Source: Phocaeicola_A sp963652075 (lineage in GTDB: Bacteria; Bacteroidota; Bacteroidia; Bacteroidales; Bacteroidaceae). Taken from it: a stretch of 64,000 nt of DNA. Where the stretch lies: the NCBI GenBank assembly GCA_963652075.1, contig CAVJRQ010000036.1:1-64000 (forward strand), read 5' to 3'. Numbering within the stretch: position 1 is the stretch's first letter; the number at the start of each line of letters is the position of its first letter. Below, one piece after another: positions 41,919 to 51,339 of the stretch. The notes beneath the pieces were generated by a model. That model saw only the letters and a list, made by a program, of their open reading frames with translations, was not told the origin of the DNA and made no database searches. A program made the position numbers and the translations under genes.

Positions 41919-44006
41919 TCAGCGGGCCAACGGCATCCATACGGTCATCTCCGCCTTGCCGCGGTTGCCCCACGCAAAGTAGGGTATCAGCCGTATCTTC
42001 ACCTGCTTGTCCGCCTTTCCCACTTCGCGATAGAGCGTCCCTGTCCACGAAGCCTCGTCGGCCAAGCGCGCGGTGCCCTCGAGCACCTTCATGCGGCTGC
42101 CGTCAATGGTCTGCTCCGTAGCGGTAAACTGGATATCGGAGGGTATCAGCACGTTGTCAATCTTCTTGCCGCCCTCGATGTCCATGCTTTCGAGACAGTA
42201 CACCAACGGTCCGCGTTTCACGGCCACCTGGTTACGGGTCTCCTCCACCAAGGGGTTCGACTCCAGCAGCTTGGCTTTCATCTCCAAGTTCAGCTCCACC
42301 ACGTCCCCTTTCTTCCATACACGTTCCACGGTGACGTAGGTATTCGCCTTGGAGGCTATCTCCACCGGTTCGCCGTTCACCTTCAACGAGGCGTTGTCGC
42401 ACCATCCCGGGATGCGCAGGCAGAGTTTCACGGCCTGCTTCTTGGGCGCGTCCGCAAAGGTCAGCTTCACGAGCCCGTCGTAGGGATAACCGGTTTCCTG
42501 TTTCAATGCCAACGGCATCTTCTTGCCAAACGAGGTATTCAGTTCGTTCGCTCCGTAGAGGTTGCAGTAGACGGCGTTCTCGCCCACGGTGTAGGCGTAG
42601 TTCTGCGCTTCGCAGATGGTACGCAGGGTGTTGGGCGGACAGCAGAAGCAACTGATGTACTCCTGCCGTTCTTTCGGCCAACGGAGGGTGTAGGGGAAGT
42701 CGGCGCTGATGCGCAGCGGATTGGTGTAGAAATACTTCTTGCCGTCAAGGCTCACGCCGCTCAGCACGCTGTTGTAGAGCGCCGTCTCCACGATGTCGGC
42801 ATATTTGGCATCGCCCGTGGTCTCCAGCATGCGCCAGTTGAACAGCATATTGCCGATGTTGGCGCAGGTTTCGTTGTGCGCCGTACTGTTGGGCAGCTGG
42901 TAGGCGCGTCCGTAACTTTGGTGTACCTTCTGGATGCTGTCCGGCTCGTAGCAGGTGCCGTCGGGCGACGTGCCGTCATAGAGGGCGCCGCAGGCACCGG
43001 TGACGTACATCTTCCGGCTGACGATATCCTGCCAGATGCTCGTGAGGTTCTTCATCAGCTGTTCCTCACCGGTCTCGGCATACACGTCGGCCACTCCGGC
43101 ATAGAGGTAATTGGCGCGCACGGCGTGTCCCATCGCGTTATACTGGTTGCGGAAGGGGATGCGGTCCTGGTTGTCGTCCGTCCCGTTCTCCACCATGCCG
43201 CGGATGTCTATCAGGTTTTTGGAGAGTTCCAAGTAGCGGGGATTGCCGGTAGCGCGGTACATCTCCACCACACCCATGTAGTGTGAGGGGCAGATGGCGT
43301 TGCGCGCCAGTTCCGCTGAGGCCGTCTCGTAGAAATGGCACAGGAAGTCGGCTGCCTTGATAGCGACGTCGAGCAGCGTACGTTTCCCCGTCGCCCGGTA
43401 GTGGGTGATGCCCGCCATCATCAAGTGTCCCAAGTTATAGGTCTCGAAGTTGAGCCGGTTGGCGAACGCGCCTTTCTCATTCTCCGTCCCCACCTTGGTG
43501 CCTATCACGGTCTGTTTCTTGGCATGGGAATCGATGCCCTTGTTCCGTTCGTCGATGATGACGGGGGTATGGATGTAGCCATCCTCGCGCTGCGACTTCA
43601 CCACCATCCCGATGAACTTGTCCATTAAAGCGTCCAGTTCGGGATTTTTGTTGACGGCATAGACCGCTGCCACGGCTTCGAGCCATTTGTACATGTCGCC
43701 GTCGTGAAACGGAGGTCCCCAATGCTCGCCCGGGCAAACGCCGGCCGCTATCTCGAAGTTGCGGAAGCCGTGCGACACGTCCGGATCGTTCCAGGTGTTC
43801 CACATGCTCTGCAACGACACGTTGCTGTATACGTTGAAACGCTCACCCCAAAAGCCGTCAGTCCAGCGGACAGCGCCCAGCGGCACATTCGACATCTTCG
43901 CGTAGTGGCTTTTACTCATGTCCGTCAATCCGTCGGACTGTGCGCTCACCGGCACACCTACCATCGCGGCCGCCAGCAAGGAGAAAACGATTTGTCTTTT
44001 TATCAT
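41919..44006 (-). CDS. GH127 (DUF1680) family enzyme, secreted
   Basis: ATG 44006 (MIKRQIVFSLLAAAMVGVPVSAQ) gives a clear signal peptide and 695 residues; the longer frame from 44054 runs over the promoter. The (alpha/alpha)6 barrel shows the GH127 hallmarks: WTDGFWGERF, HNETCAN (E379) and the zinc-cysteine cluster ISCFCCPPN (C453, C455, C456), where a cysteine is the nucleophile in characterised beta-L-arabinofuranosidases. In rhamnogalacturonan-II degradation a GH127 enzyme hydrolyses aceric acid (recalled for BT1003), so either arabinofuranose or aceric acid could be the substrate. It is the first gene of the minus-strand operon, about 30 bases from the predicted transcription start. Confidence 0.9.
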   Translation of the reverse strand: MIKRQIVFSLLAAAMVGVPVSAQSDGLTDMSKSHYAKMSNVPLGAVRWTDGFWGERFNVYSNVSLQSMWNTWNDPDVSHGFRNFEIAAGVCPGEHWGPPFHDGDMYKWLEAVAAVYAVNKNPELDALMDKFIGMVVKSQREDGYIHTPVIIDERNKGIDSHAKKQTVIGTKVGTENEKGAFANRLNFETYNLGHLMMAGITHYRATGKRTLLDVAIKAADFLCHFYETASAELARNAICPSHYMGVVEMYRATGNPRYLELSKNLIDIRGMVENGTDDNQDRIPFRNQYNAMGHAVRANYLYAGVADVYAETGEEQLMKNLTSIWQDIVSRKMYVTGACGALYDGTSPDGTCYEPDSIQKVHQSYGRAYQLPNSTAHNETCANIGNMLFNWRMLETTGDAKYADIVETALYNSVLSGVSLDGKKYFYTNPLRISADFPYTLRWPKERQEYISCFCCPPNTLRTICEAQNYAYTVGENAVYCNLYGANELNTSFGKKMPLALKQETGYPYDGLVKLTFADAPKKQAVKLCLRIPGWCDNASLKVNGEPVEIASKANTYVTVERVWKKGDVVELNLEMKAKLLESNPLVEETRNQVAVKRGPLVYCLESMDIEGGKKIDNVLIPSDIQFTATEQTIDGSRMKVLEGTARLADEASWTGTLYREVGKADKQVKIRLIPYFAWGNRGKAEMTVWMPLAR

Positions 44007-44043
44007 TGGTATTAGTTTATATTTGGTTCTAAGAATAAGTGTA

Positions 44044-44076
44044 CAAATATACATTTATTTCTTTAATGCAACCAAA
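44044..44076 (-). promoter_or_regulatory. Bacteroidetes-type promoter of the carbohydrate operon
   Basis: On the minus strand TTTG (44076-44073) and TATATTTG (44051-44044) are separated by 21 bp, matching the -33 TTTG and -7 TAnnTTTG consensus. Transcription would begin about 30 bases before the GH127 start. No other convincing promoter lies in the short gaps of the eleven-gene operon. Confidence 0.7.
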
Positions 44077-44166
44077 TATCTCCCTAATCTATAAAAATTA
44101 TTAGCAGTTTTAACGCTGTCACACCCACAATCTATCGATGTCATCATGCGGTTTGTCAGGATTGTT

Positions 44167-44272
44167 GACAGTTGTCATAAAGGTTGCTGACAGTTGTCGT
44201 AAACGTTTCTGACAATTGTCGTAAAGGTTGTTGACAATTGTCATTCATCTTGCTGACAATTGTCATTCAATC
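44167..44272. repeat. Five-unit 22 bp tandem array with GACARTTGTC core
   Basis: Units begin at 44167, 44189, 44211, 44233 and 44255, exactly 22 bp apart. The cores are GACAGTTGTC twice and GACAATTGTC three times, the latter a perfect palindrome, with linkers beginning ATAAAGG, GTAAACG or ATTCA. The array lies between the divergent enzyme operon and the fecR-susC-susD operon. It matches the array at 5635 in core, period and unit number. The remainder of the gap (44273-44500) is AT-rich with no further feature I recognise. Confidence 0.9.
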
Positions 44273-44500
44273 CATGCAAGTGCTTTCTTACACTGTATCA
44301 ACGGGTTTTGATTATGTTTCAAAGCGTGGTAATACAACGCATATCGCCGTTGACTGTTATTGTCCAAAGTTGTGCTGTTTTTAGAGAAAGGAAATATTTT
44401 TCGCATTTCCCGTACCCCTCTTAAATATTCTTTTCGTTATTTAAGAAAAAGGAGGGGCGAGACCCGATCCTTTATACCTTTATATTAAGAGTAGACAGAT

Positions 44501-45610
44501 ATGAACATAGAAGCATTATTGGCCAAGTACGTTGCCGGAATCCTTACGGAAGAGGAGGAGGCACAGTTGCGTCAATGGCGCAACGAAGACCCTTCGCACG
44601 AGGCTTTTATGACCAAGCTCGACAAACGGAGAAACTACCGCAAACTTTATCAGCAATACCGTATGCGGCACGCGCAAACGCTCAAGGCTATAAGGCGCGC
44701 CAACTTCAGACGCCGCCTCATGTGGGCAGCCGCATGGGCATTGCCCGTCGTCTTGGCCACCACACTGTGGCTGACACTGAGCCGCACGGAATCGCCCGTT
44801 GAAGAGATTGTCCCTGGAAGTCCGCAAGCCACGCTCATCCTGGAAAACGGATCGCAAGTGAAACTGGGCAACACGAAAGAGCTTGGATGGATACGCATCA
44901 ACGATGCCACCATGACCTCGGAGAAGAACGGACATCTCATTTACAAGCCTTCGAAGAAAGTCCAACCCCATCTGAAGAACACGCTGGTAACTCCGCGTGG
45001 CGGTGAATACCACGTCACCTTGCCGGACGGCACCAACATCCACCTGAATTCCCTCTCCAAATTGGAATATCCTATCGACTTCAGTGCGGACAAGCGTGAG
45101 GTGACGCTCACGGGCGAAGCCTACTTCGAGATAGCGAAAGACCCCAAACGCCCTTTCATCGTAAAGGCGAACGGAGTGGCCATCAAGCAATACGGCACGA
45201 AGTTCAGCGTGAACGCACGCTCTCCGCAGACCACGACAGTGGCATTGGAAGAGGGTAGTGTCGGCATCACCGCACCGGGACAGGCCGAAGTGAGAATGAC
45301 CTCGGGCGAGGTGGCCCGCTGGAACGCCAATGAGCCGCGCATGGAGAAAGAAGAGAACAACCTGGAGCCTTACACGGCATGGCACCGCAACCGTTTTGTG
45401 TTCGAGGACGAGTCCTTGGGCAACATCATGGAGACCCTCTCGCTGTGGTACAACATGGACGTGCGCTTCCAGGAAGAGCGGTTGGCGGAGCTTCACTTCA
45501 CCGGCAACCTGAGCCGTTACGAGGACATACAGGTGATACTGGACGGAATAAAGTCGACCGTGGACATCCGTTACGAAATCAAAGAGAGACAAATAAGAAT
45601 AACGAGATAA
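44501..45610 (+). CDS. FecR-family anti-sigma factor
   Basis: The protein has 369 residues. The cytoplasmic N-terminus (about 1-75, LLAKYVAGILTEEEEAQLRQW) is the anti-sigma part. A single membrane helix follows (LMWAAAWALPVVLATTLWLTL, about 73-93). The periplasmic part has the FecR domain (VTPRGGEYHVTLPDGTNIHLN, LTGEAYFEIAKDPKRPF) and a DUF4974 end (LSLWYNMDVRFQ, LHFTGNLSRYEDIQVILDGI). It should relay carbohydrate binding by the SusC partner, which has the N-terminal signalling domain, to an ECF sigma factor. No sigma gene is adjacent; the upstream gap has no open frame for one. It begins an operon with susC 27 bases downstream. Confidence 0.9.
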   Translation: MNIEALLAKYVAGILTEEEEAQLRQWRNEDPSHEAFMTKLDKRRNYRKLYQQYRMRHAQTLKAIRRANFRRRLMWAAAWALPVVLATTLWLTLSRTESPVEEIVPGSPQATLILENGSQVKLGNTKELGWIRINDATMTSEKNGHLIYKPSKKVQPHLKNTLVTPRGGEYHVTLPDGTNIHLNSLSKLEYPIDFSADKREVTLTGEAYFEIAKDPKRPFIVKANGVAIKQYGTKFSVNARSPQTTTVALEEGSVGITAPGQAEVRMTSGEVARWNANEPRMEKEENNLEPYTAWHRNRFVFEDESLGNIMETLSLWYNMDVRFQEERLAELHFTGNLSRYEDIQVILDGIKSTVDIRYEIKERQIRITR

Positions 45611-45637
45611 TTAACCCTAATCAATAATTATGTAAGT

Positions 45638-48600
45638 ATGAAGAGAGAACTAAAAAGAGTTTCATACCTGATTGCGATATCCGGTATGCTTTTAGGCCAA
45701 CCTCTGTCGGTCAAAGCCGTCAACAGGCTTCCCCAACCGACACAGGCAAACGCCAATGCAGAGACTCCCGTCGTCACATTGGATCTGAAGAACGCGACGA
45801 TCAAGCAGTTGTTCGACGCCATCCACAAGCAGACGGGAATGGATTTCCTTTACAACAATGAGCAGTTGGCTTCTTTCCAACGTGTGAACGTGAAAGCCAA
45901 CCAAGAGCCGGTGGAGAGCGTGCTGAACCGCGTCTTCGCCAACTCGCAGTTTACCTTCAAGGTAGAAGGCAAGATGGTGACCATCACCAAGAAGAGCGTG
46001 AAGAGTAACCAGAAGATTCAAAAGCTGGTGGGTAGGGTCACGGACAAGGACAATTACCCCGTAATCGGTGCCGCCGTAGTGGTGAAGGGTACACACCGCG
46101 GCGTAGCTACCGACATTGACGGTAAGTACGAGATTGAGATTTGGCCGGGTGAAACGCTGACATTCAGCTTCATCGGCATGGAACCGGTAGACATTCCGTA
46201 CAACGGAGCGCGAGAGCTGAACCTGGTACTGCAGGAGAGCTCCAAGCTGAAGTTGGACGAGGTGGTGGTAACCGGTATCTTCAAGAAAGCGAAAGAGAGC
46301 TATACGGGTTCTGTGGCCACCGTCACGGAGGAGCAACTCGACATGTACCGCGGCCAGAACCTGCTGCAGACATTGAAGAATATCGACGCTTCCATCAACT
46401 TCCAGATGGATAACCTGAACGGTAGCAACCCGAACAACCTGCCCTCCATCAACATCCGTGGTAACGCCTCCATTCCCACGGACCTGCAGGAGTTCAACGA
46501 GTCACAGAAGAACACGGTGAACACCCCGCTCATCATCATGGACGGTTTTGAGATTTCATTGGAGAAGTTGATGGACTACAACGACGATGAAATCGAGTCA
46601 ATCAACATCCTGAAGGATGCCGCCGCCACGGCCATCTACGGTTCGCGCGGTGCCAACGGCGTCATCGTGGTCATCACCAAGGAGCCGGTAGCCGGCAAAC
46701 TGAGAGTGAACGCCGAGGTGGGTCTCACCTTCGAGGTGCCCGACATCTCCTCGTACCACCTGCTGAACGCAGCGGACAAGCTGGCGTTGGAGAAAGCCGT
46801 CGGGCTTTATACCAGCAGTTCTAACGACCCCTCAGAACAACTCACTTTGGACAACCGATACAACAGCACATTGAAGAAGGTGTTGTCCGGAACGGATACC
46901 GACTGGCTGAGCAAGCCGTTGCACACGGGCGTGGGTCAGCGTTACAACCTCCGTCTCGAAGGCGGTAGCGAAGAGTTCCGTTGGAGTGCGTCAGCGGCCT
47001 ACACCAACACACAGGGTGCGATGAAAGATTCTGAGCGTCGCAACTTCAGCGGTGCCATCACCTTGATGTATCGTGTGAAGAACCTGATTTTCCGCAACTA
47101 CACCTCTATCGGTTTGAACCGTAGCCGCGAAAGCAAATACGGCACGTTCAGCGAATACGCCAAACTGCAACCGTACGAATCTCCGTACGACGAGAGCGGC
47201 AACCTGGTTAAATTATGGAGTGATTACGCAGACCAAGGCAACCCGTTGTACGACGCGTCGTTGGCATCCTTCGACAAGTCGGACTACCAGAGCATGACCA
47301 ACAACTTCTCCATCGAGTGGCATCCGTTCGACGGCATGATTGTCCGTGGACAGTTGGGACTCTCCTCTACCCAGAACGGCAGCGACGAGTTCGTGTCTCC
47401 TTACGCCTCCAAATTCAACACTGCCACCTACTTGACTGAAGACGGCATGTTGCGCAAAGGTACCTACGACTACGGTACGGGCAAGACCTACAGCTACGAT
47501 GCCAACCTGACGGCTTCCTACTCGAAGACCCTGAACGAGAAGCATCAGCTCTACTTCGGTCTCGACCTCTCCGCTTCGCAGAGCAAGAGCGACATGTACT
47601 ACTTCTCCATGGAAGGTTTCGGTGCGGAGACGGTGAACAACCTGACCAGTGCCCAGCAGTATGCCGAGAGCACCCGTCCTACCGGTTCGTTCTCGTTCTA
47701 CCGTCGTATGGGTGTGACGGGTAACGCCAACTACACCTTCGACAACCGCTACTATGTCGACCTCTCTTACCGTGTGGACGGAAACTCCAACTTCGGTAGC
47801 GACAAGAAGTACGCTCCCTTCTGGAGTGCCGGCATCGGTTGGTCACTCCACAACGAGGAGTGGCTCAAGGGCAACGAGGTAATCAACAACCTGCGTCTGA
47901 AACTCTCTTACGGACAGACCGGTACGCAGCTGACCTCTTCCACCGGCGCAACCACCACCTACGCTTACCAGCAAGGACAGAAGTACATGGGTTGGAGCGG
48001 CGCCGTGATGCAAGGCTTCGGCAACAGCAAACTGACCTGGCAGACCACCGACGAGTTTAACGTAGGTATCGAATTCGGCTTGTGGCAAAACCGCATCAAG
48101 GGTTCGTTCGACTTCTACACCAAGAAGACTTCCGATTTGCTTTCCTATATGGACTTGCCCCTCTCCATGGGATTCAGTTCCTACCTCGCTAACGTGGGTG
48201 CCGTGAAGAACATCGGTTTCGAGTCTTCGTTGAGTGCCTACGTCATCCGCGACGCCGCCCACCGTTTCAACTGGATGCTGAGCGGTCAGTTGATGTACAA
48301 CAAGAATGAGATTACCGAACTCTCCGCCGACATACAGGCGCAGAACGAAAAATACCTAAGCTCCAACAGCAATGTCGAAATCGCCAACCTCCTGCAGGTG
48401 GGCCGTCCGCAGAACGCCATCTACGGTGTACGTTCGCTGGGCATCGACCCAAGTACCGGTAATGAGCTCTATTTGGACAAGGACGGTCAGGTAACCAATA
48501 GCTGGAACATCTCCGACATGGTTTACTTGGGACAGAAAGACCCGAAGTACAGAGGCATCCTCAGTTCGATGCTGACATGGAAAAACTTCACCTTCAACCT

Positions 48601-49000
48601 TTCGTTCGCCTACCATTGGGGAGGTCAGATGTACAACTCCACCTTGCGCGACAGAGTAGAAGTTAACAGTACCGTCATCAAGAACCGAAACGTGGACGAC
48701 CGTGTGCTGAAAAACCGTTGGTTGCAAGCCGGTGACGTGGTTGCATTCAAGAGAGTGTCTGCACTCACTTCAAAAGCCACCTCACGCTTCGTGATGGACG
48801 ACAACGTACTCGAGCTGCAGTCCGTAGGTCTGCAATACCGTTGGGACAACGAATGGTTGAAGAACAGCACCCAACTGGAATCGGTCATCTTCGGTGTGAA
48901 CATGTCCGACCTCTTCTACTGGTCGTCCGTAAGGGTTGAGCGCGGTCTCTCCTATCCGTTTGCACGCAACATTCAGGCCAGTGTGAAATTAATGTTTTAA
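45638..49000 (+). CDS. SusC/RagA-type TonB-dependent outer-membrane transporter with STN signalling domain
   Basis: The protein has 1120 residues with a signal peptide (LIAISGMLLGQPLSVKA). Residues 45-115 form the STN domain (VVTLDLKNATIKQLFDAIHKQTGMDFLYNN), residues 128-215 a carboxypeptidase-D-like domain (LVGRVTDKDNYPVIGAAVVVKGT), and residues 220-345 the plug with SINIRGNA and the SusC signature DAAATAIYGSRGANGV. A 22-strand barrel follows and ends with aromatic SVKLMF. The STN domain is the partner of FecR in trans-envelope signalling. With SusD it should import glycan fragments over the outer membrane using TonB. The divergent operon suggests rhamnogalacturonan-II oligosaccharides, but direct specificity cannot be read from sequence. 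Confidence 0.95.
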   Translation: MKRELKRVSYLIAISGMLLGQPLSVKAVNRLPQPTQANANAETPVVTLDLKNATIKQLFDAIHKQTGMDFLYNNEQLASFQRVNVKANQEPVESVLNRVFANSQFTFKVEGKMVTITKKSVKSNQKIQKLVGRVTDKDNYPVIGAAVVVKGTHRGVATDIDGKYEIEIWPGETLTFSFIGMEPVDIPYNGARELNLVLQESSKLKLDEVVVTGIFKKAKESYTGSVATVTEEQLDMYRGQNLLQTLKNIDASINFQMDNLNGSNPNNLPSINIRGNASIPTDLQEFNESQKNTVNTPLIIMDGFEISLEKLMDYNDDEIESINILKDAAATAIYGSRGANGVIVVITKEPVAGKLRVNAEVGLTFEVPDISSYHLLNAADKLALEKAVGLYTSSSNDPSEQLTLDNRYNSTLKKVLSGTDTDWLSKPLHTGVGQRYNLRLEGGSEEFRWSASAAYTNTQGAMKDSERRNFSGAITLMYRVKNLIFRNYTSIGLNRSRESKYGTFSEYAKLQPYESPYDESGNLVKLWSDYADQGNPLYDASLASFDKSDYQSMTNNFSIEWHPFDGMIVRGQLGLSSTQNGSDEFVSPYASKFNTATYLTEDGMLRKGTYDYGTGKTYSYDANLTASYSKTLNEKHQLYFGLDLSASQSKSDMYYFSMEGFGAETVNNLTSAQQYAESTRPTGSFSFYRRMGVTGNANYTFDNRYYVDLSYRVDGNSNFGSDKKYAPFWSAGIGWSLHNEEWLKGNEVINNLRLKLSYGQTGTQLTSSTGATTTYAYQQGQKYMGWSGAVMQGFGNSKLTWQTTDEFNVGIEFGLWQNRIKGSFDFYTKKTSDLLSYMDLPLSMGFSSYLANVGAVKNIGFESSLSAYVIRDAAHRFNWMLSGQLMYNKNEITELSADIQAQNEKYLSSNSNVEIANLLQVGRPQNAIYGVRSLGIDPSTGNELYLDKDGQVTNSWNISDMVYLGQKDPKYRGILSSMLTWKNFTFNLSFAYHWGGQMYNSTLRDRVEVNSTVIKNRNVDDRVLKNRWLQAGDVVAFKRVSALTSKATSRFVMDDNVLELQSVGLQYRWDNEWLKNSTQLESVIFGVNMSDLFYWSSVRVERGLSYPFARNIQASVKLMF

Positions 49001-49024
49001 TACAAACGATAAATCGCAGAAACA

Positions 49025-50506
49025 ATGAAAAAGAAATTATATATCGCTTTAACGCTTCTCCTTTGCCTGTCGACCTCCTGCAACGACTGGTTGGACGTGA
49101 AGTCGCAAACGGAAGAGAAGGAGAAAGACCTCTTCAGCACCTACGAGGGTTTCCGCAGCGCGTTGACAGGTTGCTACATGTCAATGGGCAGCCAGGACAT
49201 CTATGGCGAGAAGCTGACCATGACCGACATTGAATGTCTGGCCAACCTATGGTATAAAACCACAGCCAGCTCCGTGTTGAGCACCAACTATTACCTACAA
49301 GAGCATGACTATACATCCGATGATGCCGTAGCGTCTTTCAAAGCCATGTATGGCGGGTTGTTCAACGTCATCACGCAAGCCAACGTTGTGCTCAAGCACA
49401 TCCAAGATGGCGGCGAAGTCATCAAGGACGAAGTGGCTCGTAATGTCATTGAGGGCGAGGCATACGCCTTGCGCGCCTATTGCCAGTTCGATATTCTCCG
49501 TCTCTTCGGTCAAGTACCCGTAGGCGGCACCACTACCGTGGATCTCCCCTACTCTTACACCACAAGCTTGGACGAGATGCCTGCGTACTACACCTACGAG
49601 AAGTACGTGGAGAACCTGAAAGCGGACATCACGAAGGCAGAGGAGTTGCTCAAAGCCAACGACCCGCTCAGCACAAACAAGGAGTCGTCGGACGATTTCC
49701 TCTCGAAACGTACGTTCCGTTTGAACTACTGGGCGGTAGTTGCGTTGCATGCCCGTATGGCTCTCTATTTGGGTGAAAAGACCGAGGCATACAATCTGGC
49801 GATGAGTGTCATCAACGCAAAAGATGAGGATGGCGATTCAAGATTTGAATTGAGCGGTACCACCGATTTGGCTTCGGGCGTAAACCGCTATGCTTTGCCG
49901 GGTGAAGGATTGTTCAAGCTGAGCAAGTATGACCTGAAAAGCTATACGGTAGGGTTATTGATTGGATACACTGAGGAGGGTGCGTCAGCGACCTATCAAA
50001 CGGGAGCTTATTATTTGCTTAACGGACTCAAATTCAGAACATTGTTCCAAGGCGTAAACACGGCATCCGATAACCGGTACATCTACGTCTGGAACAAAAA
50101 CGTCAAGAACGTGTTCGGGTCTACCTATTATGCAATTCAAAAATACTGGTATGCCGATGATGCTGAGAGTGCTTCGTACTACCACAAATTCATTCCGATG
50201 TTGCGCATGTCAGAGATGTATCTGATAGCAACGGAGACAGCGCCCACGTTGGCGGAATCGAACAGCCTCTACACCACCTACCAGCGTAGCCATGCGGTGT
50301 TGCTGACATCCGACCCGTTTGCCGACGAAGCCGCATTGCAGGAGGGATTGCTCGCCGAGTACCGTCGAGAGTTCTTTGCGGAGGGACAGATGTTCTTCAC
50401 CTACAAGCGACTCAACTCCGCCACCATTCTGTGGAAGAGTCCGACGGCGGCAACCGAAGCCGACTACGTGCTTCCGCTCCCGAATACAGAATATAACCCC
50501 AACTAA
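49025..50506 (+). CDS. SusD/RagB family surface glycan-binding lipoprotein
   Basis: The protein has 493 residues. The lipobox LSTSC at residues 15-19 is followed by NDWLDVKSQTEEKEKDLF, the usual SusD start. TPR-like helices and the segments EAYALRAYCQFDILRLFG (RAxxYF-like) and YRREFFAEGQMFFTYKRL near the C-terminus are family hallmarks. It forms the lid over the SusC barrel. The gene is 24 bases from susC and 12 bases from the next lipoprotein gene, so they are clearly one operon. Confidence 0.95.
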   Translation: MKKKLYIALTLLLCLSTSCNDWLDVKSQTEEKEKDLFSTYEGFRSALTGCYMSMGSQDIYGEKLTMTDIECLANLWYKTTASSVLSTNYYLQEHDYTSDDAVASFKAMYGGLFNVITQANVVLKHIQDGGEVIKDEVARNVIEGEAYALRAYCQFDILRLFGQVPVGGTTTVDLPYSYTTSLDEMPAYYTYEKYVENLKADITKAEELLKANDPLSTNKESSDDFLSKRTFRLNYWAVVALHARMALYLGEKTEAYNLAMSVINAKDEDGDSRFELSGTTDLASGVNRYALPGEGLFKLSKYDLKSYTVGLLIGYTEEGASATYQTGAYYLLNGLKFRTLFQGVNTASDNRYIYVWNKNVKNVFGSTYYAIQKYWYADDAESASYYHKFIPMLRMSEMYLIATETAPTLAESNSLYTTYQRSHAVLLTSDPFADEAALQEGLLAEYRREFFAEGQMFFTYKRLNSATILWKSPTAATEADYVLPLPNTEYNPN

Positions 50507-50518
50507 TTTTGTAAGAGC

Positions 50519-51292
50519 ATGAAAAAAAGTATATATACATTGTTGTTACTCGCCGGACTGACGGGAATGACAAGTTGCGAGAAAGACCAACCGGTGTACA
50601 GCGAAGAGACCTGCTGGCTCAATTTCAAGGAAGTCAATTCAACAGAGATACCGAGCACTGATTATTCCTTTGTCTATGCAGGTTCCGTCACGGAAGACAC
50701 CGTTTGGCTGACCGTCACCACGCTGGGTTTCGTGAAAGATTATGACCGCTCTTTAGCCATCGAGCAAGAACTGACCGGTGAAGACGATGCCGTAGCCGGC
50801 ACACACTACCTTGCCTTTGATGACGAGAGTTTGAAAAAGTACTACTGCATCCCTGCCGATTCCGTATCCGCTAACATTCCTATTGTCCTGCTGCGCGATG
50901 CTTCACTGAAGACGAAAGCGGTGAACTTGAAAATATCCATCAAGGAGAATGAAAACTTCAAGGTGGGTTTCGAGAGAGACCGTTGCCGCACGGTAACCAT
51001 CTCCGACAAGTTAACGAAGCCATCCAAATGGGACTACGACGGACTTCAATATTATATCGGAATCTATACCACCGGCGTTCATCAATTCCTAATTGACGCT
51101 TCGGGCGAGAAATGGGATGATGAATACATTGAAAGCATTGCAAGTGATTACGGGTACGTTGAATACTTGGGGAATTATTTTGCAAGGGAGTTGAAGAGAG
51201 TCAACGAAGAGAGAGTCGCTGCCGGACTGGACATATTACGTGAAGAAGACGGCGTAACACCCGTTGAATTTATATTGGATTCGTGGTGGTAA
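50519..51292 (+). CDS. DUF4843 lipoprotein
   Basis: The protein has 257 residues with a lipobox (GMTSCEKD, Cys19). SEETCWLNF, the VWLTVTTLGFVKDYDRSLAIE strand pair and HYLAFDD, with IPIVLLRDASLKTKAVNLKISI, match the DUF4843 family that often follows susD in polysaccharide loci. It is probably a surface glycan-binding or accessory protein of the SusCD complex. No catalytic residues are evident. Confidence 0.8.
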   Translation: MKKSIYTLLLLAGLTGMTSCEKDQPVYSEETCWLNFKEVNSTEIPSTDYSFVYAGSVTEDTVWLTVTTLGFVKDYDRSLAIEQELTGEDDAVAGTHYLAFDDESLKKYYCIPADSVSANIPIVLLRDASLKTKAVNLKISIKENENFKVGFERDRCRTVTISDKLTKPSKWDYDGLQYYIGIYTTGVHQFLIDASGEKWDDEYIESIASDYGYVEYLGNYFARELKRVNEERVAAGLDILREEDGVTPVEFILDSWW

Positions 51293-51339
51293 ACAACACT
51301 CTTTGACGATAACATTCATCTAAACAAAAAGAAACGATT

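Noticed and set aside
44501..45610. Reading FecR as a full regulator that includes a sigma domain
   Set aside because: The N-terminal 75 residues match the anti-sigma helix bundle only, and no sigma-70 regions are present.
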